The notes below the pieces were generated by a model. The model saw only the letters and a program-made list of their open reading frames with translations. It was not told the DNA's origin and made no database searches. 64,000 nt of DNA from G965276765 sp965276765 (GTDB lineage Bacteria; Actinomycetota; Acidimicrobiia; Acidimicrobiales; Palsa-688), in contig OZ255627.1 of NCBI GenBank assembly GCA_965276765.1, positions 1,054,001 through 1,118,000 on the forward strand, given 5' to 3'. Numbering within the stretch: position 1 is the stretch's first letter; every line of letters starts with the position of its first letter. Positions 49,496-56,979 of the stretch are shown here, one piece after another. Position numbers and translations under genes: made by a program.

Positions 49496-50890
49496 TCAGG
49501 CACCGGCCGCCACCGCAGGGGGCACCTGGCGGCCGACGGATCGGTCGACGGCCGGCCGGCCGAGACCCAAGTGGTCGCGAAGCGTCGTCCCCTCGTAGCC
49601 GCGACGAAAAAGTCCGCGCCGTTGCAGCTCGGGCACGACCATCCGCACGACATCCTCGTAGGCGCCGGGCAGGTGGGTCGCAGCGAGGACGAAACCGTCG
49701 CAGGCCTCGGTGGTAAACCATTCGGTCATCTGGTCGGCCACCTGTATCCCGGTACCAACGAACCGCGGGCCCTGAAGGAGCGTGGCCCGATGCCCGGCCA
49801 GGTCGCGCACCGTAATCTGATCTCCCCCGATGTGAGCCCTGATGCTCTGCACGAGGCCCCGCATCCCCGAAACGTTGGCGATGAGCTCGTCGGTCACCGT
49901 GTCATCGAGGTTGTGGGCAGAGAAGTCGTAGTTCATGAGCTCGGAGAGCAGCGTGATCGACGCCATGGGATGCACCAACTCGTTGAGGAACACTTGCTCC
50001 CTCTCGGCAGCATGAGCCTCTGACTCGCCGACGACGGCGTAGGCCATGGGGCAGATCTTCACCGAGGCGGGATCGCGGCCGGCGTCCCCGATCCGCGCCT
50101 TCTGATCGGCGTAGTGCGCCTTTGCCACCTCGAGACCCGGGTCTCCTGTGAAGATCAGCTCGGCCCAACGCGAGGCGAAGTCTCGGCCGCGACCTGACGA
50201 CCCGGCCTGGATGATCACTGGACGACCCTGGGGCGAGCGCGGGACCGTCAGTGGGCCCCGGACATCGAAGTACGTTCCGTGGTGGTCCAGCTCGTGAACC
50301 TTGTCGGGATCGGCAAACACGCCCGCCTCGCGATCAAGGAGGACGGCGTCGTCGTCCCAGGAATCCCAGAGGCCGGCGACGACCTCAAGGAACTCATCTG
50401 CTCGGTCGTAGCGGGCATCGTGGCTCAGGTGGTGCTGGAGGCCGAAGTTCTGCGCCTCGCCATCGTTCACCGACGTCACCACGTTCCACGCCGCCCTTCC
50501 GGCACTGAGGTGATCGAGCGTGGCGAAGGTGCGAGCGACATGGAACGGCGCGTAGTAGGTCGTCGAGTACGTGGCGCCCACACCGATCCGGGAGGTGGCT
50601 CCTGCCACGACGCCAAGGACGACGCTGAGGTCGAGCTTCACTGGCCGAGCGCCGTAGCGAATCGCCTCGGCTGCCGACCCGGCGTAGATACTCGGCATGG
50701 CCAAACGGTCGTCGAAGAACATCAGGTCGAAGCAGCCACGCTCCAGGGTCCGTCCCAGATCCGCATAGTAGGCGGCGTCCAGGTAGCCATGCTCCGTGGC
50801 TGGATGCCGCCACGAGCCTGAGTACACAGAGACATTTCCCGCCTGCATGAAGGCCACCAGCGCCAACTGTTCACCGGCTCGCCCCCTCAC
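49496..50890 (-). CDS. LLM-class flavin monooxygenase (NtaA/SnaA/DszA type), operon gene 1
   Basis: 464 residues from GTG 50890. Luciferase-like TIM barrel of the NtaA/DszA group: QAGNVSVYSGSWRHPATEHG, GCFDLMFFDDRLAMP, HLSAGRAAWNVVTSVNDGEA, NFGL, GRPVIIQAGSSGRGRDFASR and the C-terminal CDGFVLAATHLPGAYEDVV. These use reduced FMN supplied by a separate reductase to hydroxylate or cleave C-N, C-S or ketone bonds; no reductase is in the operon. First gene of the operon, divergent from GntR with 59 bases between. Confidence 0.9.
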   Translation of the reverse strand: MRGRAGEQLALVAFMQAGNVSVYSGSWRHPATEHGYLDAAYYADLGRTLERGCFDLMFFDDRLAMPSIYAGSAAEAIRYGARPVKLDLSVVLGVVAGATSRIGVGATYSTTYYAPFHVARTFATLDHLSAGRAAWNVVTSVNDGEAQNFGLQHHLSHDARYDRADEFLEVVAGLWDSWDDDAVLLDREAGVFADPDKVHELDHHGTYFDVRGPLTVPRSPQGRPVIIQAGSSGRGRDFASRWAELIFTGDPGLEVAKAHYADQKARIGDAGRDPASVKICPMAYAVVGESEAHAAEREQVFLNELVHPMASITLLSELMNYDFSAHNLDDTVTDELIANVSGMRGLVQSIRAHIGGDQITVRDLAGHRATLLQGPRFVGTGIQVADQMTEWFTTEACDGFVLAATHLPGAYEDVVRMVVPELQRRGLFRRGYEGTTLRDHLGLGRPAVDRSVGRQVPPAVAAGA

Positions 50891-50908
50891 AGGTAATCAG
50901 GTTAGATG

Positions 50909-50922
50909 TCTGAAACCTCAGA
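50909..50922 (+). promoter_or_regulatory. Operator in the GntR/operon divergent promoter
   Basis: TCTGA (50909-50913) and TCAGA (50918-50922) form a perfect inverted repeat with a 4-base spacer midway between the divergent starts at 50890 and 50950. A size and location typical of GntR/FCD operators. Confidence 0.5.
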
Positions 50923-50949
50923 TGCAAGGTGTCATGTTACAGTTCACTC

Positions 50950-51600
50950 GTGCTCACGTCCCGGTCCAGACCAGGCGCGATTGGTGGCACGGTGCGCCAA
51001 CGAGCCGTGCGCGAGTTGCGTGATCGCATCTTGACGGGTGCGCTCCCGGCGGGCTCCCGACTCGATCTGGAGGCCATCACTGACGAGTTCGAAACCAGCC
51101 GAACACCGGTGCGAGAGGCCCTCCTCCAGCTCTCCCACGAAGGTCTCGTGCGGATCGCTCCTCGTAGCGGCGTGGTCGTAATCGGCGTCACGCCCCGAGA
51201 TGTCCTCGACAGTTTTTCGCTGCTGGCCGCGCTCTCCGGTAAGGCAGCCGAGTGGGTCGCGCAGCGCCACGATGGCGCCGGCCTCGACGAGCTACGCCGC
51301 TTGGCCGACGCCGTGGCCGACGCAACCGACGACGGTATCGTCGACGCCAACTGGAGCTTTCATCGTGCCCTCCATCGCGCCGCCGGCTCCCCTCAACTAC
51401 TCACCTTGATTCGCCAGGCCGTACGGGTCGTTCCTTCCAATTACTTCTATGTCTTCCCGGATCAGGGGCATCACAGCCAGGCGGAGCACGATCAGCTCCT
51501 GCGCGCCGTCGCTCGCCGGCAGGGGGCAAAGGCCCGGGTGGTTGCCGAGGGTCACGTCCTCGCGGCCGGCGAGTCGCTAGCAGAATGGCTCGAGCGCTGA
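50950..51600 (+). CDS. GntR-family (FCD) regulator of the catabolic operon
   Basis: 216 residues from GTG 50950. Winged helix: RQRAVRELRDRILTGALPAG, ITDEFETSRTPVREALLQLS, GLVRIAPRSGVVVIG. The C-terminal FCD helical ligand domain has DANWSFHRALHRAAGSPQLL and HSQAEHDQLLRAVARRQ, with the histidine pattern that often binds a metal and an organic acid. It probably represses the divergent ten-gene operon until an acid intermediate binds. Confidence 0.88.
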   Translation: MLTSRSRPGAIGGTVRQRAVRELRDRILTGALPAGSRLDLEAITDEFETSRTPVREALLQLSHEGLVRIAPRSGVVVIGVTPRDVLDSFSLLAALSGKAAEWVAQRHDGAGLDELRRLADAVADATDDGIVDANWSFHRALHRAAGSPQLLTLIRQAVRVVPSNYFYVFPDQGHHSQAEHDQLLRAVARRQGAKARVVAEGHVLAAGESLAEWLER

Positions 51601-52219
51601 CGGCGGCGTCGAGGTGGTAGGCTCCAGCGGTTACCCCGATCGTTCGTCGGGCTGGATGTGGCGCTGTTGGGCAAGATGACGGAGGGGCTGGTGAGGGGTC
51701 AGTCCTCTGCGCCCCACAGGACGGGGCCCTTCTTGACGCCACGCCGCCCTGGCGCATGGTCGTCTCCGACCACGACGGCCGCGTGGCGATCGATACTGGG
51801 TGGGTCTTTGTCCGCAGCGGACGACAACCTTCCCAGCGTCCCGAGTCTCAGGCGGCCACGACGGGTTTCCCCTCGCGCCCGGGCTCGGCAGCCGGCAACG
51901 AGGCCGCCGAACTACTTATGTTGTTCGGCGCCCAAGGAGAGCGAGCTCATCTGTCGGCATCCCGCAACTGACCGGACGCCTTCTGAGTGGAGGCGTCGCC
52001 AGAACGGGACAGGGGCCGTGCCACCACGTGGCGCTCAGGGCCCGCATGCTCAACAGAAAGGCCACGCGAGCGTTCCGGTCCGGCCTGGATGTCATCGGTG
52101 AGATACGTCGGTGCGCGGGCGCCCGGCGGACGAGCGGGTACGCGGGCTGCCGCACGACAGGCGGACTCCCCCGCTAATAGTCCACCTGGCAGCGCCTCTA
52201 GCGACGGTAACGGCGGTGG
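51601..52219. other. Gene-free interval
   Basis: No reading frame in these 619 bases shows a recognisable protein. Several overlapping open frames have mixed composition typical of chance in high-GC DNA. No clear repeat or hairpin seen. Confidence 0.4.
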
Positions 52220-52654
52220 TCATTGCTCGAACGTGTCGGCGACCTGCATCGCATTGGCGATGATCTGGTAGTCGCCGGGCTGTATCCGGATGAGTCCCCG
52301 CCTCAGCGCCTGCCGCCATTCGGGCTTGTCGCGCGTAAACGACAAGTGCGCCAGGCGCGGGCCAATCGGTGCCTGACGGGCTTCGAAGTATCGGACGTCG
52401 CGACGGAAGGGACGAAACTCTTCGGACTGGGAGACCTGATAGGGCTCTGAGTCGAGGATCTCACCGATCGCCGTGAAAGCCTGCACGGGGTCTCCCGTTC
52501 GCATCCCTTCTCGGGCCGAGTAGTAGACGAGCCGGTCGCCCGGGTGCAGCCGCTTGAGTGGCGCTTCCTTTCCGTGATTGACCTGACAGAAGCCGCCGCT
52601 GACAGCCGCGACCACGTGCTCACGGCTCACGACCCCGATCCAGCAACTTGTCAC
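52220..52654 (-). CDS. EVE-domain (PUA-like) protein
   Basis: 144 residues. SCWIGVVSREHVVAAVSGGF, PGDRLVYYSAREGMRTGDPV, FTAIGEILDSEPYQVSQ and a terminal PGDYQIIANAMQVA define the EVE fold, a PUA relative proposed to bind modified bases in DNA or RNA. Six bases downstream of the ABM gene and likely co-transcribed. Here it lies outside any restriction-type context. Confidence 0.85.
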   Translation of the reverse strand: MTSCWIGVVSREHVVAAVSGGFCQVNHGKEAPLKRLHPGDRLVYYSAREGMRTGDPVQAFTAIGEILDSEPYQVSQSEEFRPFRRDVRYFEARQAPIGPRLAHLSFTRDKPEWRQALRRGLIRIQPGDYQIIANAMQVADTFEQ

Positions 52655-52660
52655 TGGGAA

Positions 52661-52987
52661 CTACTCGGCTGAGAGCGTTTCGCGCAGCTCGTAGTAGATC
52701 GGATCGAAGGACGTGGCGATGCTGGCCGCCTCGCGCATGTGGTCCTGGGCCGCTTGATCCTCCATCATGGCGTCGAGGTCTTGCTGACTGCGCCACTGCG
52801 CGTAGTTCGTGACGTGCCGTTTGTCCTGGCTGACATGGAGGTTGGCCGAGACAAACCCCGACTTTTGGCGCATGCCATTCTTCGTTGCTTGCGATAGTGC
52901 ACCGAGGAGCTCTTCGGCCCTCGAAGGCTCGACCGTGAAGGTGTTGATGAGTACGACGTAACCGGCAGCAGGGTCAAGGTTGGTCAC
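52661..52987 (-). CDS. Antibiotic biosynthesis monooxygenase (ABM)-domain protein
   Basis: 108 residues. VVLINTFTVEPSRAEELLGA, GFVSANLHVSQDKRHVTNYA and QWRSQQDLDAMMED fit the small dimeric alpha+beta barrel ABM family, including quinone-forming monooxygenases and heme degraders. AAAGGAGCC precedes ATG 52987. Divergent from a MarR gene whose palindrome sits between them, hence probably MarR controlled. Confidence 0.85.
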   Translation of the reverse strand: MTNLDPAAGYVVLINTFTVEPSRAEELLGALSQATKNGMRQKSGFVSANLHVSQDKRHVTNYAQWRSQQDLDAMMEDQAAQDHMREAASIATSFDPIYYELRETLSAE

Positions 52988-53030
52988 CCAGGCTCCTTTC
53001 GACGAGGCCGGCGGTCACCGACCCCTAGTA

Positions 53031-53042
53031 TCAGGACCCTGA
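53031..53042 (+). promoter_or_regulatory. MarR operator candidate
   Basis: TCAGGACCCTGA, a perfect inverted repeat of TCAGG/CCTGA with a 2-base centre, lies between the divergent ABM gene and the MarR gene. Confidence 0.5.
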
Positions 53043-53081
53043 CAAGTATGTTGTAAGGAGGCTGATATTTCAAGCGAGGCG

Positions 53082-53522
53082 ATGCCGGAGACGGTGGCCA
53101 AACGGTTGGGGTACGCGTTGAAGCGGGCCCAGCACGCCCTGCGGATGAGCATGGATGAGGTTCTGCGCCCACTGGGGTTGACCACGCCTCAGTATGCCGT
53201 CCTTTGCGCCGTCGAAGCTCAGCCCGGAATGTCGAATGCCCGCTTGGCTCGGGCGGCATTCGTCTCGGCTCAGACGATGCAGGGGGTGCTCACCAACCTG
53301 GAACGGGGCGGCCTACTTGAGCGACGCCCTGACGCGACGCACGGGCGGGTGAGGCCAAGCGACCTTACGCGTCATGGGCGTCGGGTCCTGGCAGATGCAC
53401 ATCTCGCCGTCCGGGTCGTTGAAGACACGATGGTCACCTCCTTCGGCGAGGAGACTGCCGCTCACCTCGCCGTCGCGCTGGCGAAATGCGCAGACGATCT
53501 GAGGCCGGCTACCAAGACGTGA
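53082..53522 (+). CDS. MarR-family regulator
   Basis: 146 residues. KRLGYALKRAQHALRMSMDE, LTTPQYAVLCAVEAQPGMSN, LARAAFVSAQTMQGVLTNLE and the wing LLERRPDATHGRVRPSDLT make a complete MarR winged helix. Likely senses a phenolic or oxidant and controls the divergent ABM/EVE pair and itself. Confidence 0.88.
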   Translation: MPETVAKRLGYALKRAQHALRMSMDEVLRPLGLTTPQYAVLCAVEAQPGMSNARLARAAFVSAQTMQGVLTNLERGGLLERRPDATHGRVRPSDLTRHGRRVLADAHLAVRVVEDTMVTSFGEETAAHLAVALAKCADDLRPATKT

Positions 53523-53565
53523 CCAACTTCGGGAGAACTGGGTCCCCGTTCGTCGGGCTCTGCCC

Positions 53566-54021
53566 TCAGCTCCAGGCACCGGCCACCTGCCGGGTGGGGA
53601 CGTTCAGGCGGTTGAACAGGTTGGTGGTGGCGATGGTGAGTACCAGGGCGGCGAGGGCCTTTTCGTCGTGGTGCCGGGCGGCCTCTTCCCACACCTCGTC
53701 GGGCACCGGATCAGATCGGTCAGCCAGCCGAGTCACCGCCTCGGTGAGCGCCAGGGCGGCGCGTTCGGCGTCGCTGAAGTAGGGCGCGTCGCGCCAGGCG
53801 GCGACGGTGAGCAGCCGGTCGTCGGTCTCGCCTCCTTGCCGGGCGTTGCGCCAGCCTCCGTCGACACAGGCGCTGCAGCCGTTGATCTGGCTGGCCCGCA
53901 GGTGGGCCAGGGCCAGGGTGGTCTGGGGGGCACCGGCTTGGCCGGTGGCTGCGACCAGGTCCTGGATGGCGGTCATAGCGTCGGGGATGATCGTCGCCGG
54001 GTTGCTCATTCGTGGCTGCAT
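53566..54021 (-). CDS. AhpD-like carboxymuconolactone decarboxylase-family protein
   Basis: 151 residues from ATG 54021 or a nearby ATG. Redox pair QINGCSACVDGGWRNARQGG (C-x-x-C), YFSDAERAALALTEAVTRLA and LVLTIATTNLFNRLNVPTRQ are typical of AhpD/CMD proteins that reduce peroxides or handle lactones. In actinobacteria these genes are frequently next to an ECF sigma factor, and one starts divergently here, but it is truncated. Confidence 0.88.
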   Translation of the reverse strand: MQPRMSNPATIIPDAMTAIQDLVAATGQAGAPQTTLALAHLRASQINGCSACVDGGWRNARQGGETDDRLLTVAAWRDAPYFSDAERAALALTEAVTRLADRSDPVPDEVWEEAARHHDEKALAALVLTIATTNLFNRLNVPTRQVAGAWS

Positions 54022-54089
54022 GATGTCTCCTTTGTCACGTCTGCGGTGGTCCGCTCGTCACTGCTATGACGGAGCGGAGCGATGGAGTA

Positions 54090-54367
54090 TGACAGTGGAC
54101 GAGCAGCAGTGGCTGGCCGAGCGTTTCGAGGCCGAGCGGACCCACCTCCGGGCCGTCGCCTACCGGATGCTGGGCTCGGGTAGCGACGCCGACGACGCCG
54201 TCCAGGATGCCTGGTTGCGTTTTAGCCGCGCTGACAGCGGCGACATCGACAATCTGGGTGGGTGGCTCACGACCGTCGTCGCCCGGATCTGCCTGGACCA
54301 GTTGCGTTCCCGCCGGTCCCGCCCCGAGGAGCCGATCGGGGAAGGTACCGCAGCGCCCTCGAGGTGA
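54090..54367 (+). pseudogene. SigJ-like ECF sigma factor, truncated after region 2
   Basis: From ATG 54090: VDEQQWLAERFEAERTHLRA, VAYRMLGSGSDADDAVQDAW, LGGWLTTVVARICLDQLRSR. This is region 2 of a SigJ-type ECF sigma factor, which would recognise the -10 box and core RNA polymerase. A deletion at about 54340 removes region 4 and the C-terminal SnoaL-like domain normally present, and the frame stops at 54367. Confidence 0.8.
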
Positions 54368-54762
54368 CCCTCGACTGCCTCACCGAGGAGCAGGCCCGTC
54401 GCCACCTCGTGTCGTCGGCGACGACGTTGCTCGGGCTGCTCAAGCACGTCACGTGGATGAAGCGGGTGTGGTTCGAGGAGTGCGTCGGCGGCGCGTCCCG
54501 TCGGGAGCTCGGCCTGGTACAGAACCCGGAGGAGTCCTTCCGGCTCACCGACGACGACACCGTCGCCTCAGTCACGGCAGCCCACCGGGGAGCTTGCGCG
54601 ACGGCCCGGACGGCGATTGCAGACCTGCCACTGGATGCCGTCGTGACCGGCCACCGGGCCGGGCCGCGCACGCTTCGCTGGGTGTACCTGCAAGTTCTGC
54701 GAGAGCTGGCCCACCACTGCGGACACGCCGACATCCTGCGCAAACAGGTACTTGCCGGCTGA
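54364..54762 (+). CDS. DinB/DUF664-family protein lacking its N-terminus
   Basis: 132 residues from GTG 54364, which overlaps the sigma-fragment stop as GTGA. VTLDCLTEEQARRHLVSSAT, TLLGLLKHVTWMKRVWFEEC, SFRLTDDDTVASVTAAHRGA and LAHHCGHADILRKQVLAG cover nearly the whole DUF664/DinB four-helix bundle, including the metal-binding histidines (HVTW, HHCGHAD). Only about 20 N-terminal residues are missing. The fusion junction recreated a coupled start, so expression is conceivable. Confidence 0.7.
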   Translation: MTLDCLTEEQARRHLVSSATTLLGLLKHVTWMKRVWFEECVGGASRRELGLVQNPEESFRLTDDDTVASVTAAHRGACATARTAIADLPLDAVVTGHRAGPRTLRWVYLQVLRELAHHCGHADILRKQVLAG

Positions 54763-54809
54763 GTTCTGAGACCAGGTCTTAGCCTTGTTTCGTCGATGAG
54801 CTGAGGGCC

Positions 54810-54956
54810 ATGCGCCCCGACGAGGTAGCCGACGACGAGTGGGACACACAGGTGGCCGAGCTCGCATCAGACATCTCGATGTTGACGGGTAACGACGCCC
54901 GCCCAATTGAGTTCACCGTGACCGACCCTGCCGGAGGCGGCTGGGAGGGCATATGA
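54810..54956 (+). CDS. Very small hypothetical protein
   Basis: A 48-residue frame MRPDEVADDEWDTQVAELAS with the terminal EFTVTDPAGGGWEGI. Strongly acidic; not recognised. No clear ribosome-binding site; might be the remnant of a longer gene (in-frame codons continue upstream to a stop at about 54777). Confidence 0.3.
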   Translation: MRPDEVADDEWDTQVAELASDISMLTGNDARPIEFTVTDPAGGGWEGI

Positions 54957-55012
54957 CACGCGGCCCCCCACCGTCGTATGGGATCGCCCATCGGCTGTCG
55001 ATACGTCACAGG

Positions 55013-55426
55013 TCACTCCACCGTGCCTGCCGGCACCACCCACTGGCAGCGCTGGCCTGTGACCGAGGCGATGAGATCGAAGTCGGCGTCGTAGTGGAGG
55101 ACGGCCACATCGAGCTCCTCGGCTGCCGCGGCGACGAGGAGGTCAGGGATCTTGCGCCCGCGTTGGCTGCGTCGAGCGAGCAGCCGCTGCACCTGAAGCG
55201 CGCGGCGTACGTGTGCGGCGGTTGTGTCGACCGGAACAAACGCGTCGAGGGCTCCCAAGAGCCGGTCCCACTCCTCGGCGTTGCGGGCCGAGTAACCCAC
55301 TTCAAGGTCGCAGATTCTGGGCCGCGCGAGCTCGCCGTTCGCGGCGAGTGGCTCGACGACTTCCCGGACCTGGAGCCGCGCGAGCCGGTTCACCACACTT
55401 GTGTCGAGGAGAAATGTCAGCGCCAC
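55013..55426 (-). CDS. VapC-type PIN-domain toxin (module 7)
   Basis: 137 residues. PIN residues in TFLLDTSVVNRLAR, RICDLEVGYSARN, GRKIPDLLVAAAAEE and HYDADFDLIASVTGQ; closely resembles the module 1 toxin in layout (LEVGYSAR, FDLIA/FELIA). Overlaps the antitoxin gene by 10 bases. Expected tRNA or rRNA-directed nuclease. Confidence 0.9.
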   Translation of the reverse strand: MALTFLLDTSVVNRLARLQVREVVEPLAANGELARPRICDLEVGYSARNAEEWDRLLGALDAFVPVDTTAAHVRRALQVQRLLARRSQRGRKIPDLLVAAAAEELDVAVLHYDADFDLIASVTGQRCQWVVPAGTVE

Positions 55427-55611
55427 GCTTCGGCGCGATCCTCCAGGCGCGCGTCGGCCAGTAGGTCCAGCGCCGCCCCCACTCGGCGCTCCCGACGGAA
55501 TGTGGCCCGGCGCAGTGCCTCGTTCACCGTCTCTTTGATCGTGGTGGTGCCAAGCTCCGCGCGAGCTGCGCCAAGCGCCTTTTCGTCAAGATCGACCAAG
55601 TGCTTCGCCAT
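55417..55611 (-). CDS. VapB-type antitoxin (module 7)
   Basis: 64 residues. MAKHLVDLDEKALGAARAEL then TTIKETVNEALRRATFRR is the widespread short VapB family with a strand-helix DNA-binding start and a toxin-binding tail (LADARLEDRAEAWR). TATACT six bases before the ATG and no ribosome-binding site indicate a leaderless start beneath the palindrome at 55621-55644. Confidence 0.87.
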   Translation of the reverse strand: MAKHLVDLDEKALGAARAELGTTTIKETVNEALRRATFRRERRVGAALDLLADARLEDRAEAWR

Positions 55612-55620
55612 GAGCCCAGT

Positions 55621-55644
55621 ATATACGGCTGCTGCCGCGTATAT
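55621..55644 (-). promoter_or_regulatory. VapB operator/promoter of module 7
   Basis: ATATACGG (55621-55628) and CGTATAT (55638-55644) form an imperfect inverted repeat overlapping a minus-strand -10-like TATACT next to the antitoxin ATG at 55611. Confidence 0.6.
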
Positions 55645-55938
55645 TCAGCGATTCGGTGAGCGACGGGTAACGGACGCGGCCTGCAGGCCTGAAGCGATCC
55701 GCCCGCGCGAGCACGGAGCGCCAGGTTCCGTGTTCGTCGTGGGCCGGCCGGCCCGGCACCCGGCGGCCGGAAGGCGGGCGAGTTGGGCCAGGTGCAGGGG
55801 CGGGCGGCGAGCTGCCCGCCCCCCGCAAGTCTTCAAATCAGCCCGGTTGACGCCACAGGCGACACGACGACACGGTTCTGGTCGACGGCGGGATGGGGCT
55901 CGGTGTCCTAGCGCGCCCGTGGGGCCACCGGCGGCTGA

Positions 55939-56871
55939 TTATGCGGATGCGTCGTGGAAGTAGTGGCCCTGGTCGAGATCGTCAATAAGCCCGGGATGGG
56001 TGGGCTGCCATCCGAGCAGCTCGCGAGTCAGCGCACTGGAGGCGGGGCTGTCGATAGCAAAGAAGTCGGCCAGCCAGGCGAAGTGCTCGGCGGCAGCGTC
56101 GGGCGAGATGGAGACCACCGGGAGGTCGAGATGCCGGCCGATCACTTCGGCGATGTCCGAAGTCGCCACGCCCTCCTCCGCGACCCCGTGAAGTGTCGAT
56201 CCCGCCGGAGCCGATTCCAGCGCCAAGCGGAAGAGGTGAGCGGAATCGAGGCGGTGCACCGCGGGCCACCGGCTGGTGCCGTCGCCGACGTAACCGGAGA
56301 CGCCCTTGGCCCGGGCGATACCGACCAGCGCAGCGATGAAGCCGTGGTCTCCTTCGCCGTGATTCGTCGGTGGGAGTCGCACGATCGACGAGCGGACGCG
56401 ACGGGAGGCGAGGGAGAGCGTTAACTCGGCGGTGGCCATCCTCGTCTGCGGACCCCCGCCCATGGCCCCCACCTCCGGGCCGGAGCCGTGCCCGTCTCGT
56501 TCGGTTGCCACATGTCCGGGTAGGAGCCCGAGGGTCCCCGAGGCGATGACGAGCGGTCGGTCAGAACCTGCGAGCGCGTCGCCGAAGGTCTCGACGGCGC
56601 GGCGATCCGCGTCGGCCGCGTCCTGGAAGCCCCCAGAGAACGCGATGTCGTGCTTGAACGCGAGGTGGATCACACCGTCCGAAGCGACAGCTGCACGCAG
56701 GGCGTCGAGATCATCGAGAGTGCCGCGCTGCACCGCCGCACCGGCGGCGGTGAGGGCCGCAGCCGAGGCATCCGAGCGAGCCAGGCCGACGACCTGATGG
56801 CCGGCGCCGATGAGCTCAGGAACGACGGCGGAGCCGATCCAGCCGGACGCGCCGGTGACGAGAAAACGCAT
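55939..56871 (-). CDS. Extended SDR (NAD-dependent epimerase-like) protein
   Basis: 310 residues. N-terminal Rossmann MRFLVTGASGWIGSAVVPEL, DLDALRAAVASDGVIHLAF, PLVIASGTLGLLPG, VRSSIVRLPPTNHGEGDHGF and RWPAVHRLDSAHLFRLALES. The classical Y-x3-K is not in its usual place, as in many members of this atypical extended group. Substrate unknown. Divergent from the TetR gene at 56.98 kb and probably its target. Confidence 0.87.
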   Translation of the reverse strand: MRFLVTGASGWIGSAVVPELIGAGHQVVGLARSDASAAALTAAGAAVQRGTLDDLDALRAAVASDGVIHLAFKHDIAFSGGFQDAADADRRAVETFGDALAGSDRPLVIASGTLGLLPGHVATERDGHGSGPEVGAMGGGPQTRMATAELTLSLASRRVRSSIVRLPPTNHGEGDHGFIAALVGIARAKGVSGYVGDGTSRWPAVHRLDSAHLFRLALESAPAGSTLHGVAEEGVATSDIAEVIGRHLDLPVVSISPDAAAEHFAWLADFFAIDSPASSALTRELLGWQPTHPGLIDDLDQGHYFHDASA

Positions 56872-56916
56872 GAGAGAAACCTCCAGTTGGTCGTCCTCGG
56901 CTGGAGGACAGGTCTT

Positions 56917-56962
56917 ATGTCAGCTGCTGCCATCACTCTACCAGGGATGTCAGTCAATGTCA
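56917..56962 (+). promoter_or_regulatory. ATGTCA repeats between divergent SDR and TetR genes
   Basis: ATGTCA occurs at 56917-56922, 56947-56952 and 56957-56962, the last two spaced one helical turn apart. They lie in the 108-base divergent region and could bind the TetR regulator. Confidence 0.4.
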
Positions 56963-56979
56963 TCACCTAGAGTTGGAGC

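Noticed and set aside
51601..52219. Several open frames of 60-150 codons in the gap after the GntR gene.
   Set aside because: None shows a consistent family resemblance, start signal or hydrophobic pattern.
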